The notes below the pieces were generated by a model. The model worked only from the letters and a program-made list of their open reading frames with translations, was not told the DNA's origin and did not search any database. Both the position numbers and the translations under genes were made by a program. From positions 97,323,501 through 97,387,500 of the forward strand of contig JAZBRS010000026.1 of the NCBI GenBank assembly GCA_037176725.1: 64,000 bases of DNA, read 5' to 3'. Source of the DNA: Posidonia oceanica (Eukaryota > Streptophyta > Magnoliopsida > Alismatales > Posidoniaceae). Below, in pieces: positions 24,301 to 35,000 of the stretch (position 1 is its first letter; each line of letters begins with the position of its first letter).

Positions 24301-24367
24301 AGGGTTTGAGTCCAACAATCACTAGGAGGGCTCCAAAGTCCAAGCCTGCCAAGATGGGGTGTCAACA
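18367..24367 (-). mobile_element. Solo LTR S1 (6,001 bp) inserted in element B gag
   Basis: The plus strand starts TGTAGTAATCCC and ends GGGGTGTCAACA, the same ends as A's LTR. A perfect 5-bp duplication (CACAA) on both sides and the absence of any internal domain show a solo LTR, which is what unequal recombination between two LTRs leaves behind. Internal order matches A's LTR: core (~18,650-18,745), 30-bp minisatellite (~19,030-19,320), conserved block (~19,400-19,810), AATGCAATTT repeats (~20,040-21,050), GC-rich part (21,050-22,700), purine, T-rich and GA-rich stretches to ~23,960. Several ORFs of 60-230 codons occur but have no counterpart in A's LTR. Confidence 0.95.
19030..19320. repeat. 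30-bp minisatellite inside S1
   Basis: About ten copies of a unit containing GCAAAACGGTGCC and AAAGCGGGCAC, at the same LTR position as the array in A (10,870-11,165). Copies differ by scattered point changes. Confidence 0.9.
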
Positions 24368-24372
24368 CACAA
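24368..24372 (+). repeat. Target-site duplication CACAA, right copy (S1)
   Basis: Identical to 18,362-18,366; gag resumes directly after it. Confidence 0.93.
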
Positions 24373-26046
24373 CCATCGCTAGAAGCAACCTCAGACACCC
24401 TTCTCACCAGGTTGGGCGATCTAGCGAGAGCACTTCATCAAATGCAAGGCCAGGACCACCAGCCCTACCAATTTCGCGACCTCTGTCGTTTTCTCGAGAC
24501 CGCACTCCCTTCGAAGTTCTGCATCCCAGACTTCGATAAATATAATGGTAGAGGCTGCCCCATCTCGCATCTGAAGGCATATTACGAAGACCTTGCTCAG
24601 CTTCAGGCTGATGAAAGGCTCCTTATCCGCCTATTCCAGAAGCGTTTAATCGGCCCTACGCTCAGGTGGTTCACGTCCCTTGACACGGCTGCAGTTCAGA
24701 CTTGGACTGGTCTTTCTCGGGCTTTCCTTGAGCAATATGCTTTCAACACTGACTTGATCCCCAAGAGGGAGGATCTCGTCGCCATCCGGTAGAGGCCCCA
24801 AGAGCCATTCGGGGAGTATGTCAATCGCTGGCGCTCCACAGCCACCCAAGACAGGGATAGACCCTCCAAGGAGGATTCTATTGAGATGATCGTCAAAGGG
24901 GCGCTGCCAGTGACTGGGACCCTACTTTGCATCTAGCACATCACTAGTTTTGCATCGCTGATTAGGACTGGCGCCCGTGTGGAAAGCTCGCTGCAGAGTG
25001 GGCATTTCCCCGCACTTTCTGCATTGGCTAAGCAGGCCAACACCACCAGCAATCGCCGCAGCAGCAACAACTCCGCTTCTGACCACTCCGAGCAGCACGC
25101 CGTCGCATGCGCTGATCCTCCTGAGGTGCCTGCCTTTGCAGAAAGTCAGTAGGACCCTTTTCTACTAGTGCACGCACCTATTTATGCACCCACTGCACAC
25201 ACTGTCACCGTTGAGCTGGCGCATCACGTCGCACCAGCTCAGCAAGGACAACAACCGAAGCAGAGACGAGTCCGCTGCGCTAAGAGTGACTTCACCCCAC
25301 TTGGTGAGCCGCTAAGCGCCGTCTTTCCCCAGGTTGTGTCGCTCCTGAGGCTCCTGGAAACTCGCCCGCCACCAAATCCTCTTCTGAGGTGGTACGATGC
25401 GAGCAAGCATTGCGATTACCATCTAGCCCCAGGGCATTCGACGGATAATTGCCTCACTCTCTGGGATGTTGTTCAGGACTTGATTGACAACAGGACCCTC
25501 GTTGTCAGTCCACAGGAGGCTACTCATACACCTGCACTTGCACTCGCACACCCTAGCGTAGCTAGCCCTTCCTCTTCTGAGCCTACGGGCTTCAAGGATG
25601 TTGGAACCTCGGGGGTTTACCTCAATCTTCTTTGAATCCAGCTCTACCCCGGTGGGTCCTTTCGATCCCATCGACGCAATCCCCTCTCCTTGTTTCTCTC
25701 TGTTTGCCTGGGGGACGCTTGGAAGCGCAACGGCAGGAGCGACAGCAAGCCCAGTCGCAGCACCATCCAGGTTAGCTTCCCCTCCAGCGCCAGCAGCCCT
25801 AGTGCTCCCTACACTGCCGACAGCAGATCTCGCCGACAACATCGGTAGCGTAGGAGCGGACCCAGCACCTCTCTCCCGAGGTTGTTGACAGGTAAGTCCC
25901 TCTTACCTCTCTTTTGTTTCCTGCACTGTCTTTTCTTTTCGTTTTCTTTTGTTTTTGTGTTTTCTTGCCATATCAAAAAACCATAAAAAGCATAAAAAAT
26001 AGCAAAAACCCTAAAAACTTGCATTTTTTCCTGCATGCATTCATCA

Positions 26047-28350
26047 TCCGGGCTGATACCCCTAACTATCCGGTGATGGGTCCATTAACCTATCATCACT
26101 GGGCTGGCAGCCCTAACTGCTCGGCGATAAGTCCGTCAACTTATCATTTGGGTTGATATCCCTAACTATTCGGTGATAAGTCCGTCAACTTATCACCCGC
26201 ACATATCAATCACTTTGCATGCATATCCACCATCTTGCACATATCTGTCATCATGCATTGTCATTTATTGCATGTACATATCATTTCTTGCATACTGTAA
26301 AGCATAAAGTCAAAAAAATTAAGAAAATAAAAATAGCAAAAATATCTTCTTCGCCTTCCTGCTGGTTTTCCCTTTTATGTTTTCCTAAACAAAAATCATA
26401 AAAATACAAAACCGCAAAACCCAAAAATATGTTTGTCCTTTCCCTTGCTAAAATATACAAAACCCACAAACATTTGTATAATCAGAAACCAGCTTTGGAC
26501 AAACAAGCAGTGCCTTGAAGATGTCAAGCAGTGACGATCTCAGGCAAGTCTCTCCCGAGCAGCGTCATCTCTTGCATATGGCTACAGAGTGAGACTAGAG
26601 CAGAACAGAGCGACTCGCTGAGCTTAAAAACTCCTGAAGCGAGATCCACCTTAACTAGAGAGTCCACCAGACATGGATAGGACCAAAGCTGAGCAGAGCA
26701 TAGCCAGAGGCTGTCTACACATTGCAAAGGCTGAGGGTGTACGCCGATCAACCGAACTCTCAACGCCTCATCAGGGACTACTACCCCAAGAGGGCGAGGA
26801 CATGCATATCCAAAAGAATAGAGGTCATGTGAGCAAAAGAAATGACAACATGATATGCATGCTGAGCACAAAAGAAAAACGCAGAAAGAAGTTGAAGAAA
26901 GAAGGCGCTCATGAGAGGAGTGACTCGGACAAGCGTCGAAGCTCCCTCAGCTTTCAGCTCCAAGCACCACACTGGCAACTGCACGGGATGCATTATCAGG
27001 AGGACTTGGCCCCACCCTCTGAGCATAGCAGCACGCTCCAATCTCCTCTGCAGACATCTCTACTCCCTTGGCAGGCTAGATGCAACTCCAGTCACTCATG
27101 AGGGGAAAAGAAATATCATCTGTGAGCATTAAAAGCAGTAGCAGGTCCCTGAAGAATTGAGACGGAGGCTAAGAAGCTGCATCCGACGCTTCTGCTACCC
27201 TGCAGCCAAAGGCTATACTCTGCAAAGCTGAGGCCTCATCCCAATCCAAGAGTGAGAAAAAGGGCCACCGACCACAACTCGGCATGGCGTCGCTCGAGGA
27301 TCGAGTCTCCTGAGTCAGCAATTGTAGAAACATCCTCATGGCACAGCTGTTTTGAGTCCAAAGCCACCAAAACATGCATGCTATAATATATCTTTATCTT
27401 CCCATCTCCCTATTTTCAAAAATCGGAGCCATGGACGAGCACTTGTGCCTGCCTCACTTAGAGGCTCCGCGCTTCTCAAATTTTGCCGTCTACCGAGTGG
27501 GTAGGTCCGTGACGACCGGCATGTACCTCATTGTCACCTCGTGACGCCACGAAGCATGCCCGCGCTGAGACCATTGCACGCCTATCACGATGGGTCCTTG
27601 TTTCCTTTCTGCATCATTTTTGCATCCGAGCTGGCAGCCCTAACTGCTCGGCGATGGGTCCGTCAACCTATCATTTATCATTGCTGCATCCGGGCTGGCA
27701 GCCCTAACTGCTCGGCGATGGGTCCGTTAACCTATCACTCTACATTCCTCTGCATCGGGCTGGTAGCCCTAACTTCTCGGTTGACGCCCGTTAAAATGTC
27801 ATCCTGCATGTCCACGTTGCATTCGGGCTGATATCCCTAACTATTCGGCGATGGGTCCGTTAACCTATCACCCTGCATTTGCATTATTCCATTGCATCCC
27901 CCACCGTCATTGCACTCTGCACGGTGAGCCCTTATGTCTGTTTCACTGCATTCGGGCTGGTAGCCCTAACTACTCGGTTGACAAACCCGTTAGTGTTGTC
28001 TCCACCTTGCATCTTGATGCCATGGGCGCTTCGGCTGTCCCCTGGTATCGTTCACTGATACTAGGGGCATCTTTATTTAGCTGCCCCATGGTATCCCATC
28101 TCCATCCGCATTTGGGCTGACATTCCCAACTGTCACGGGAGCATCTACGAACCTCTGCCACACCTTCGGGTATGGTATTCCCGTTGCATTCGTGGTTACA
28201 AGTTATCCTCCTTGTAATCACCTCTCTTGCCTGACAAACTCGCTGGCCTGTCACCATCCGCAGGCTGATAGCCCCAACTATCCGGTGATGAGTCCGTTAA
28301 CTCCTCGCGGGCTGATAGCCCTAACTATCTGGCGATAGGTCTGTTAACCT
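26047..28350 (+). repeat. Dispersed/tandem repeat built on GGGCTGATA-CCCTAACTA-TCGGTGATGGGTCC
   Basis: About ten degenerate copies of a 45-70-bp unit: GGGCTG(A/G)(T/C)A(T/G), CCCTAACTA/GC, TCGG(T/C)GATGGGTCCGTTAAC and CTATCA. Three copies lie at 26,047-26,200, then after a 1.4-kb interval the rest lie at 27,628, 27,692, 27,757, 27,826, 27,954, 28,262 and 28,308. Element C has a single copy at 62,290. Confidence 0.85.
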
Positions 28351-29840
28351 ATCACCCATTTCATCTTAGTATAATAGAATTTTGTTGCATGACATTAGCA
28401 TTTCATCATCGCCCGGACATCACGCGACCAGGATTGTTTTCCCGGTTTCACGTGCTCGGCATTCCATTGTTTGTACAGTGCATTTCACAGCATTCGCATT
28501 GCATAACATCATATAGCTTCTTTGTATGCCTTGAAGAGTCAGTCCTAGTATTGCATCTCATCATTACACGGACATTGCGTGCTTAGGATTTGAACCCCTG
28601 GTTCGCGTATTGCTTAAGGTAACATCCTCGGCACCCGTAAGACTTTCACAGCTTGCCGACATTGGATGGCACCTGCAATAGTGCACGGCCTTGGGATTGT
28701 TTTCTCGGTTCCGTACGCTCGGTGTTCCGCTGCATATCCTGCATCCCACTGCATAACATCTCATGCATTGCACCCTTATGGCACTGCCACTCCTCTATGG
28801 TCCTTACACCAACTTCCGCATTCCGCTTTCCCGGGCATTTCGTACCTGCCATTGCATGCACATCCCCTGCTTTACTTTTAGCATCTTTACTTTCTGCTTT
28901 ACTCCATGCACTTGCATTTCCATTCATCTACAGCCGAGCTTTGTGAATGGCACCTCCGTCGCCTGGCCTACTTGCATTGGCCAGTGACAGCATTGCATTG
29001 CATTTCCACTTTTCTACGTGCATGCACCATTCCGCTTTCCCCCAGAGGAGTACAATGCATTAAGCATTAGCGTAAGCATACCATTTGCATCAGCACAGCA
29101 TTTTAGTGTTCGCATTCATCAGCATTTGCATTCACCTCCCTGCATTGTTTAGGGCATCCTTTGCATCGCATTGCCCCTTCTGCCTCTTCGGCCAGTTTGC
29201 TGCCTCGACTGGAGGCAAGCATTTTCTCCTTCTCGCGGCTTCACGAGCTCCTGCTTGTTTAGTTTGTCTCGAACGGACAAGGACCTTTGGTCTCCCCCGG
29301 ACTAGCTGCCAACCTGCCCAAGTGGCAAGCGCGTTAGTCCTTCTAGAGCCGCTTTTGCGCAAGTTTGGACGAGCAGCCAACTTGTCGCGTTGCATCATAG
29401 AATCTCCTCACTTCGGCATGCATCACACTGCACAGCACTAGCATTCCCTGCTTGGTGGCTGCGTTCGCAGTACCGGCACTCACAGCATCAGCATAGCAAG
29501 CACCCACAGCATCATCATCAGCATTAGCCAGCACTCACCATGCATCAGCATAGCATCTCCTCATGCACAGCACCTGCACGCGCACTAGTTCATATTGGTT
29601 CAACATCAGCATTTGCATCGCACACCAGTTCTGCATTAGCATCTGCACTAACTTCTGCATTAGCATGCCTTGCATCGCATTAGCATCTCGCATCTGCATT
29701 TGCATTGTGGCATCGAGTCATGATTTTCGGTGCATCCACCGGATAAATGACTCATGCCTATAGCAATTTGCACTCCTACCGGCGTCAGGTAGGGTGTCTT
29801 GTCTACCCTGAGCAGTGGTCTCGCTACGCTAGACCTCGCT

Positions 29841-29854
29841 CAGGGAGGGGCATC
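29841..29854 (+). other. Polypurine tract of element B
   Basis: CAGGGAGGGGCATC lies immediately before the 3' LTR. The AGGGAGGGG run is the plus-strand primer of LTR retrotransposons. It shows that the LTR at 29,855 is a 3' LTR and that B is on the plus strand. Confidence 0.85.
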
Positions 29855-32800
29855 TGTAGACACCCCTTTCTGACAGGCTGGAAGTTGGTGATTTCTCCTG
29901 CAGGCTCGTTTGGACTCTGGAATGGCACTCTTTTTCAAACCTAACCCATTTCTAACCCATTTCCACCCAAAACCTTACCTAAACTCAACCAAAGCCTTTT
30001 TACACCTTTTTAAACTCTTTCCAAGCCCAAGCCCAAGCCCATTGCAACCTTTTGCCTCCTGGGTATGTTGTACGCTGGAATAGGTAGCGTCCAACGTTGG
30101 ACGTGCCCTGTGCTAGCGTCCAACGTTGGACGCCTTCTGCTCTAGCGTCCAACGACTCGGTTGCAGCAATGGCTATTCCGCCACCTTCGGCTCACCTCTC
30201 ATCCACTCAACCGCCCCTCCGCACTTACTACCCATCCCCTCATGCACTCCAGGCCATCCACTACCTTCCAAGGCCAAGTAACTCCACTTACTAGCCGTCC
30301 CCTCTGCCCAAGCCCCTTTCCCGCTCTCTCCACCATCACTGCGGCCGCTGTCTGACACCAGCGTCTTCGGCGACCTTCTAGCAAGCCCACACCCCTCGCC
30401 TGCCATGCCTTGTGGCCTCCCACTCACGCCCAACCCTGCCGTAGCTCTGCAAAGCCCGCCAAAGCCATTGCCATTTGCACCCGAACCCATGCAACCCAAC
30501 ACAAAACAGCTCCAAACAGCCTTCTTCACCACAACGCATAGACTGCCACAACCATTCCCTCCACAATTCGCCACCTCCGGAGCGAAGACCAAACTTCCAC
30601 CTTCACTCCCGAATCTTCGGTGCCCTCTCCCGTGCCCCCAGCTAGCCGCGTGACCTCGCTGGAGTTCACCTGCCGCCAACTTCCGCAGCGCCGGCGAAGA
30701 GCGCGAACAGCCTCCTCTAGCCACGGCAAGGTTAGTTTTCCATCGCTGGAGCTCATGCATGATTGCTTGAGTGTTTCCCTATGCTTTCCATGCCTTCTTG
30801 CACTGCACACACCCCTCAGTGCCTTGGTTTTCCGGCCGCAAGGAGGAGGAGGTGGGTGGAGCAATCCACCTGCCTATTCTTGGCACCAAGCATACCATCA
30901 TGCTTGTTGTCAATCACATTTGCTTACTAGCAAGTTGTTTTATAGTTTTGGATCGTTTTGGCCGCGATTCTTGGCCAGGAGGATCTTCAGTTTGTTGGAC
31001 ACCTGGACTAGTGCGTCCAACATTGGACGCGGCCGTGGCCAGCGTCCAACATCCTGCTCTGCCTTTACTTTTGCTTTGATGCTTGCTAGGCTTTGCTACT
31101 GCTTGTTTTTGTGAATCCATGCTGCATGCCTCCTTTACACGTTTTCAGATGCTATGCCATGCCTACTTCTTTGTTTGATCCCTGTTTGAATCATTTTTTG
31201 CATGCTTTAAGTCATCTTGCTGTTTGCCTGCATTAGACACTTGGGTGAGCCACGTCCAACGTTGGACGCTGGTTCATCTAGCATCCAACATGCCTACTAG
31301 TTCATATTTGCTGTCATGCTTGCACCTAGCCTCTTTTTGATGTCTATTCATGATCCATGTATGCTTAGAGATGCCTGGCCTCTATGGCAACCATGTTTAG
31401 GCTTCTTAATCTCCTCTTGAGTTGCATGCTATTTTTCTTAGCTTCTTTATCCTTTATTCCTTTGCTTGCTCTTCCTTAATTGCTTCTCATGGATTGTATG
31501 CTTGCTATGAATGTTTCTTCTTGATTTGGCATGTCATCAGTAGCTTACATGCATGTTAGGATAGGTTTAGAGCTGAGCTCCCCCTTAGCAGGTGGGTTTT
31601 GCACTCTGCAAGTGTTGGATGTTGGGGGCTTCAGCGTCCTACGTTGGACGCTGCTGTCACCAGCGTCTAACGTCTCTGCTCATTTGCATAGGTTTTAAAT
31701 GTTTGCATGTTGCTCTGATCTGCGTGTATGCATGATTCTTGTGTTCATTTGCTTGCTTAACCTTCATTAGCAACTACTCTTCAGCTGTCCTAGATCTTAT
31801 GCTAAATTTTATGCAAGTTTTTGTGTGTTTGTACCTCCCAGTGCATTGTATGCTGCTGTTCCTAGCATCCAACATTGGACGCCGGCTTAGCTCGCGTCCA
31901 ACGCTCTGGTTGAGCTTCATGCCTGGCACATGTTGCAGGTAATGTTTTTCTTGGTTTCTTATGTGTTCTATGCTTGCATGCTTAGTCTATGCCTGCTTAC
32001 AGTAGCCTAAATGCATGATTCAATGTATTGTTTATCATCTGCATGCTTGTTTGCTCTGCTGTCCTTTTGGCCTGTGTTGGACACCTGTCTCTCTAGCATT
32101 TAACGTTGGACGCCATGCCTACGGGCGTCCAACGCTCTACTTGCTTTGATTGTTATCCTTGCTTGCCTCTTGCTTTGAATCTGCTTCTGGTTTATTGTCA
32201 TGTTTGCCCCGCATTGTCATGCACCAGTTCTATTGCATTTCTGCATTTGCATTGCATCCATATAGCTAGAGTGCATCCTTTTTCAAAGCTTGCATGCTAT
32301 CTACCTCCAGCAGGTGTTGGATGCCTGCAATGCCAGCGTCTAACGCTGGCTGCCCTTGTTGCTAGCATCCAACGCTTGCACTTGGCTGAAGCGAGGTTTT
32401 TAAAACACCGACTTGTTCTCATTCGCCGTTTTCCGTGTTTTATTGCTTTTGTTCGTACTGTAACCCCCATGCATGCTACTCGACCCCTGTTTTCATTTTC
32501 GCACCTTGCCTTTGCATCGTTTTCCATGCCTTTGCATCGTTTTCCGCACCCTTGCATTGTTTTCCATGCCTTTGCATCGTTTTCCGTGCTTCGCATCGTT
32601 TTCCGCGCCTGCTTTTGCTTTATCCCTTGCATGTCGTTTGCATTGCCTAGTTTCCCCCGTAGTTTTGTTTTATCGCCTGCATTTGCATTAGGGCTATGAT
32701 GCTTACTGCCTAGGAATTCTCACGAGCCAGGGTTCGCCCGGTTCGGAACACTAGCAGCGTTGCTGAGCACATAGATAGCACATTTATTTCCCATGCATGG

Positions 32801-33281
32801 TAAGCAAACATTCATTGCATTTAGGCATTAGCCTAGCATTTCCCTGGATTAGCGCACGAGATTGCCTAAGAAAGACCGACTCTCGGACGTATCGAGGGTG
32901 CCTAACACCTTCCCCATGCATAACAGGAGTCCTTGCCCTTTCTCTTGGCCCGCATCGACCATTCCTTCATCCTAGGCACGAGTCATAGCATAGCATAGCA
33001 TAGCATAGGATCGCATTGTGTTGCATCGCATCCCTTTGCTCCTTCTTTGCATCTGGTTTTGCATGTCTTTTAATGCATTACCTTCAGTTTTCCTAGTCTC
33101 CCAATTTAGTAGACCTGGTGGCGACTCCGATTTGACTTATCATTTTCTTTTTCTTCTTTTTGCCAGCATTTCCGAGTCGAGTTTCTTCCCTCGGATCCTG
33201 CCACATATAGTGAGCCTATTTTGATCGGTGCACGCGAGCTTTGGCATCGTGCATGGACAATCAGAATTCAGGATTACTACA
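29855..33281 (+). repeat. Element B 3' LTR (3,427 bp)
   Basis: It starts TGTAGACACCCC after the polypurine tract and ends GGATTACTACA, the same ends as A, S1 and S2 read in element sense. After ~230 bp of AACCCAAAACC-like sequence come palindromic CGTCCAACGTTGGACG words (30,088 to ~32,350), a ~20-bp minisatellite (32,505-32,620), a part shared with B's 5' LTR from 32,478, the conserved core (~32,860-32,950), CATAG repeats (32,985-33,008) and a primer-site-like word (33,119-33,127). ORFs on both strands at 30,100-31,100 look like composition artefacts of the GC-rich part. Confidence 0.93.
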
Positions 33282-34417
33282 GATGTTGATTGGATGTGGT
33301 GGTATCGTGGCAGCAGACCCAAGGGGTATGAGACTTCTGTGTAGCTCGGCATGAAACCCTAGACGTTTCGGGCACTGAGACTGTGACTTTGGTGTGCACT
33401 GCAGGGTCCGAGGCTCGAGTCCCCAGGGTACTCGGGCGCGGTGCTGGCTGGGTTTGGTGTTAGAGTCCCTAGGGCACTCGGGCACCAAGGACACCGATAG
33501 GCGTACCCCGTGTGGTTATATATATATATTGTGATGGTTGAGTTCTTGGGGCGAATGGACTCCTACACGGGGTGGTTCTCTGAGGTAGTGCAGTGGGATC
33601 GGGGTTAGAGTCCCTAGCGGCTGCTTGAGGCTAGTGTTGTATGCTTGGCGTTGGGCATCAACACATTATTTCGGGGTCCTTCTAAGAGCTTGGACTTTCG
33701 ATATGGATGGTTGCGACTGTGCATGGTAGTGCAGCGGGATCGGGGTTATAGTCCCTAGCGGCTGCTTCTAGACAACACTTGTTTGTGATTGTTCTTGTTT
33801 GGAGTTGAGACTTTGAGATTTGGTTTTGTGCTGATTTCTGAGATTTGGTCTTTGTGGTTTGAGCCAAGGCTCTGTGTTTGGTGTGGTGCTTTTGTGTGAG
33901 TGGCATTGGACTTGATTTCGCAGGAGTTTCCATTTCAAGTATGCATAAACGTTTTGAAAATCATGCATGGTGTTTCGGAAAGAAAGAAAAGGAAATGTTT
34001 TCAAAAGGCATGGTTTTAAAGGATTTGTTGTTTGCTGGGCAAATGGTAAGTTGCCTTGTTGTGTAGTGTTGCGGCATCCAGGAGAGATGCCGGTGTTTTG
34101 ATGCTTGAGGCATGGTTACACTTGTTCTCCTCGGCGGTGTCTGCCGAGTTGTTTGTGTGTATTTAGGTGTGGTGTGTGCTGGGTGACCTTTGAGTGGTCA
34201 CTCATGAGTGTTTTGGTGTTTTTCGTAGGTGTAGGATTAAGAGTTGTTGGTCTTGCTAGTGCATATAGGAAGGAGTCACTGTGCCAAACAACAAGGGTTC
34301 TGGGTGAGTGAATCATTTAGTTTTATTTTTTGTTAATTATGCTTAATAATATTTGTTGAGATTTATTATAGTATTAGCGTAATTTATATAAAAAAAAAGG
34401 GATTTGGGGATGTTACA
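33282..34417 (+). repeat. Probable chromovirus-type (Tekay-like) LTR remnant, 3' part
   Basis: Unique sequence right of B that ends GGGGATGTTACA at 34,417, the usual 3' end of Tekay/Del-type LTRs whose start is TGTAACATCCC. Repeated phrases such as TTAGAGTCCCTAGCGGCTGC (33,603 and 33,748) and AGAGTCCCTAGGGCACTCGG, a TATATATATAT run at 33,517, and a T-rich end with A-run are in keeping with such an LTR. No TG start is seen because B inserted into it; the other half would lie left of B. No ORF of note. Identification is from general appearance, so moderate. Confidence 0.45.
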
Positions 34418-34424
34418 GGCAACG

Positions 34425-34660
34425 ACAGCACCTCCGTCCACTTCCCTTCGACGACAAACAGCGTCGTGTTCACCGTCACTCTTCCCTGTGATGAGGGATT
34501 AGACACGATAGCACCTCCATCCACTTCCCTTCTACGACAAACAGCATCATGTTCGCCATCACTCTTCCCTACGACGAAGCATCGGCAACGACAGCACCTC
34601 TGTTCTCTTCCCTTTGACAATAAAGCATCTCCATCCTCTACCCTTCGATGACAGTACCTC
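34425..34660 (+). repeat. Three-copy ~80-bp tandem repeat at LINE 5' end
   Basis: Copies carry GACAGCACCTCCGTCCACTT, CCCTTCGACGACAAACAGC and CACTCTTCCCT, beginning at about 34,425, 34,508 and 34,580, with a fourth partial copy. They might be 5' UTR monomers of the LINE, as seen in some L1 elements, or an older local repeat. Confidence 0.6.
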
Positions 34661-34689
34661 CGTCTTTATTTCTGAAGCAAGACATTAGT

Positions 34690-35000
34690 CTAGAACAGGT
34701 GGGTTGCACTATGAAGAATGGTGTGGTTGATAATGGTGGACGTTCTCCACGTGGCTCGTCCATGCAGGTGAATAATGGAGACACTATTCCAGGAAATGTT
34801 AGAGACAACTCATCTTGGTGCAACTAGTGAGGGGGGGAAGAGAAGGCCTAGAAGACCACGTAAAAACTCATCCATTCTTCTTCGGGGCTATGCAAGTGAA
34901 TCTGAGGTAAATGAAGTCAGTGATTGTCGTCAAGCGGGTCCTGTTACTCGTAGCAAGGCTACGTCTAGTGGTTTGCGAATTGCTTTTCAAATTCTATCTA
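34690..35000 (+). pseudogene. Possible LINE ORF1 remnant
   Basis: Open fragments before ORF2, including a basic stretch (GGKRRPRRPRK) and a Ser/Thr-rich tail, look like the C-terminus of an ORF1 RNA-binding protein. Stop codons lie at ~34,829 and in front of ORF2. No zinc knuckle is visible. The assignment rests mainly on position. Confidence 0.3.

Larger units (their letters stand above)
17447..25890 (+). pseudogene. gag: Element B gag, split by solo LTR S1
   Basis: The start ATG gives MAQYTGEP, matching A's gag start. The first ~120 codons are in one frame. A frameshift near 17,800 moves to the frame used from 17,725 to 18,366. S1 plus one CACAA copy is 6,006 bp, a multiple of three, and the same frame resumes at 24,373 with the conserved YQFRDLC capsid-like block. 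A TAG at 24,790-24,792 and a later stop near 24,936 break it, yet the frame stays aligned through the knuckle CDYHLAPGHSTDNC (25,411-25,452) to ~25,635. A last shift leads to an Ala/Pro-rich tail ending at ~25,888. No protease follows. The protein would be a particle component; it is clearly dead now. Confidence 0.88.
25891..29854 (+). other. Element B 3' non-coding region
   Basis: Four kilobases between the end of gag and the polypurine tract. They hold degenerate tandem repeats (26,047-26,200; 27,625-28,350), other short direct repeats (28,400-28,760) and GCATTAGCATCTGCA-like simple sequence (29,480-29,720). 26,200-27,600 has no repeat and no recognisable domain; its longest ORF (26,673-27,101) is unlike anything known to me. 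One 144-bp piece (27,954-28,097) is homologous to 62,290-62,430 in element C, showing that both are the same 3' region. Repeat-rich, fast-changing 3' regions are known for Tat/Ogre elements. Confidence 0.75.
15998..33281 (+). mobile_element. Element B: gag-only Tat-family retrotransposon, interrupted by A and S1
   Basis: The plus-strand order is partial 5' LTR (15,998-~16,440), leader, gag (17,447-18,366 and 24,373-~25,890), a 4-kb non-coding 3' region with tandem repeats, a polypurine tract (29,841-29,850) and 3' LTR (29,855-33,281). No protease, RT, RNase H or integrase is seen, so movement would have needed proteins from another copy. This resembles the gag-only terminal-repeat elements described in plants, or it is a deletion derivative. 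The 5' part is missing because A inserted at 15,997/15,998. The two LTR copies differ by roughly 7-8% by eye over ~440 bp, so the insertion is not recent. Confidence 0.88.

Noticed and set aside
18367..24367. S1 as a complete non-autonomous element with its own gene
   Set aside because: Its whole length aligns with A's LTR in order of parts and it has one pair of LTR ends only, so it is a solo LTR.
26673..27101. 142-aa ORF in B's 3' region
   Set aside because: No recognisable motif, flanked by non-coding repeats, and no copy in C, so chance is as likely as a gene.
30173..30760. 195-aa Gly/Trp-rich ORF (minus strand) and overlapping plus-strand ORFs
   Set aside because: Lies in the GC-rich part of B's 3' LTR, where all frames are open. 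No motif, and no match in the other LTRs by eye.
33510..33530. TATA box of a host promoter
   Set aside because: TATATATATAT lies in a probable LTR remnant and no gene follows it.
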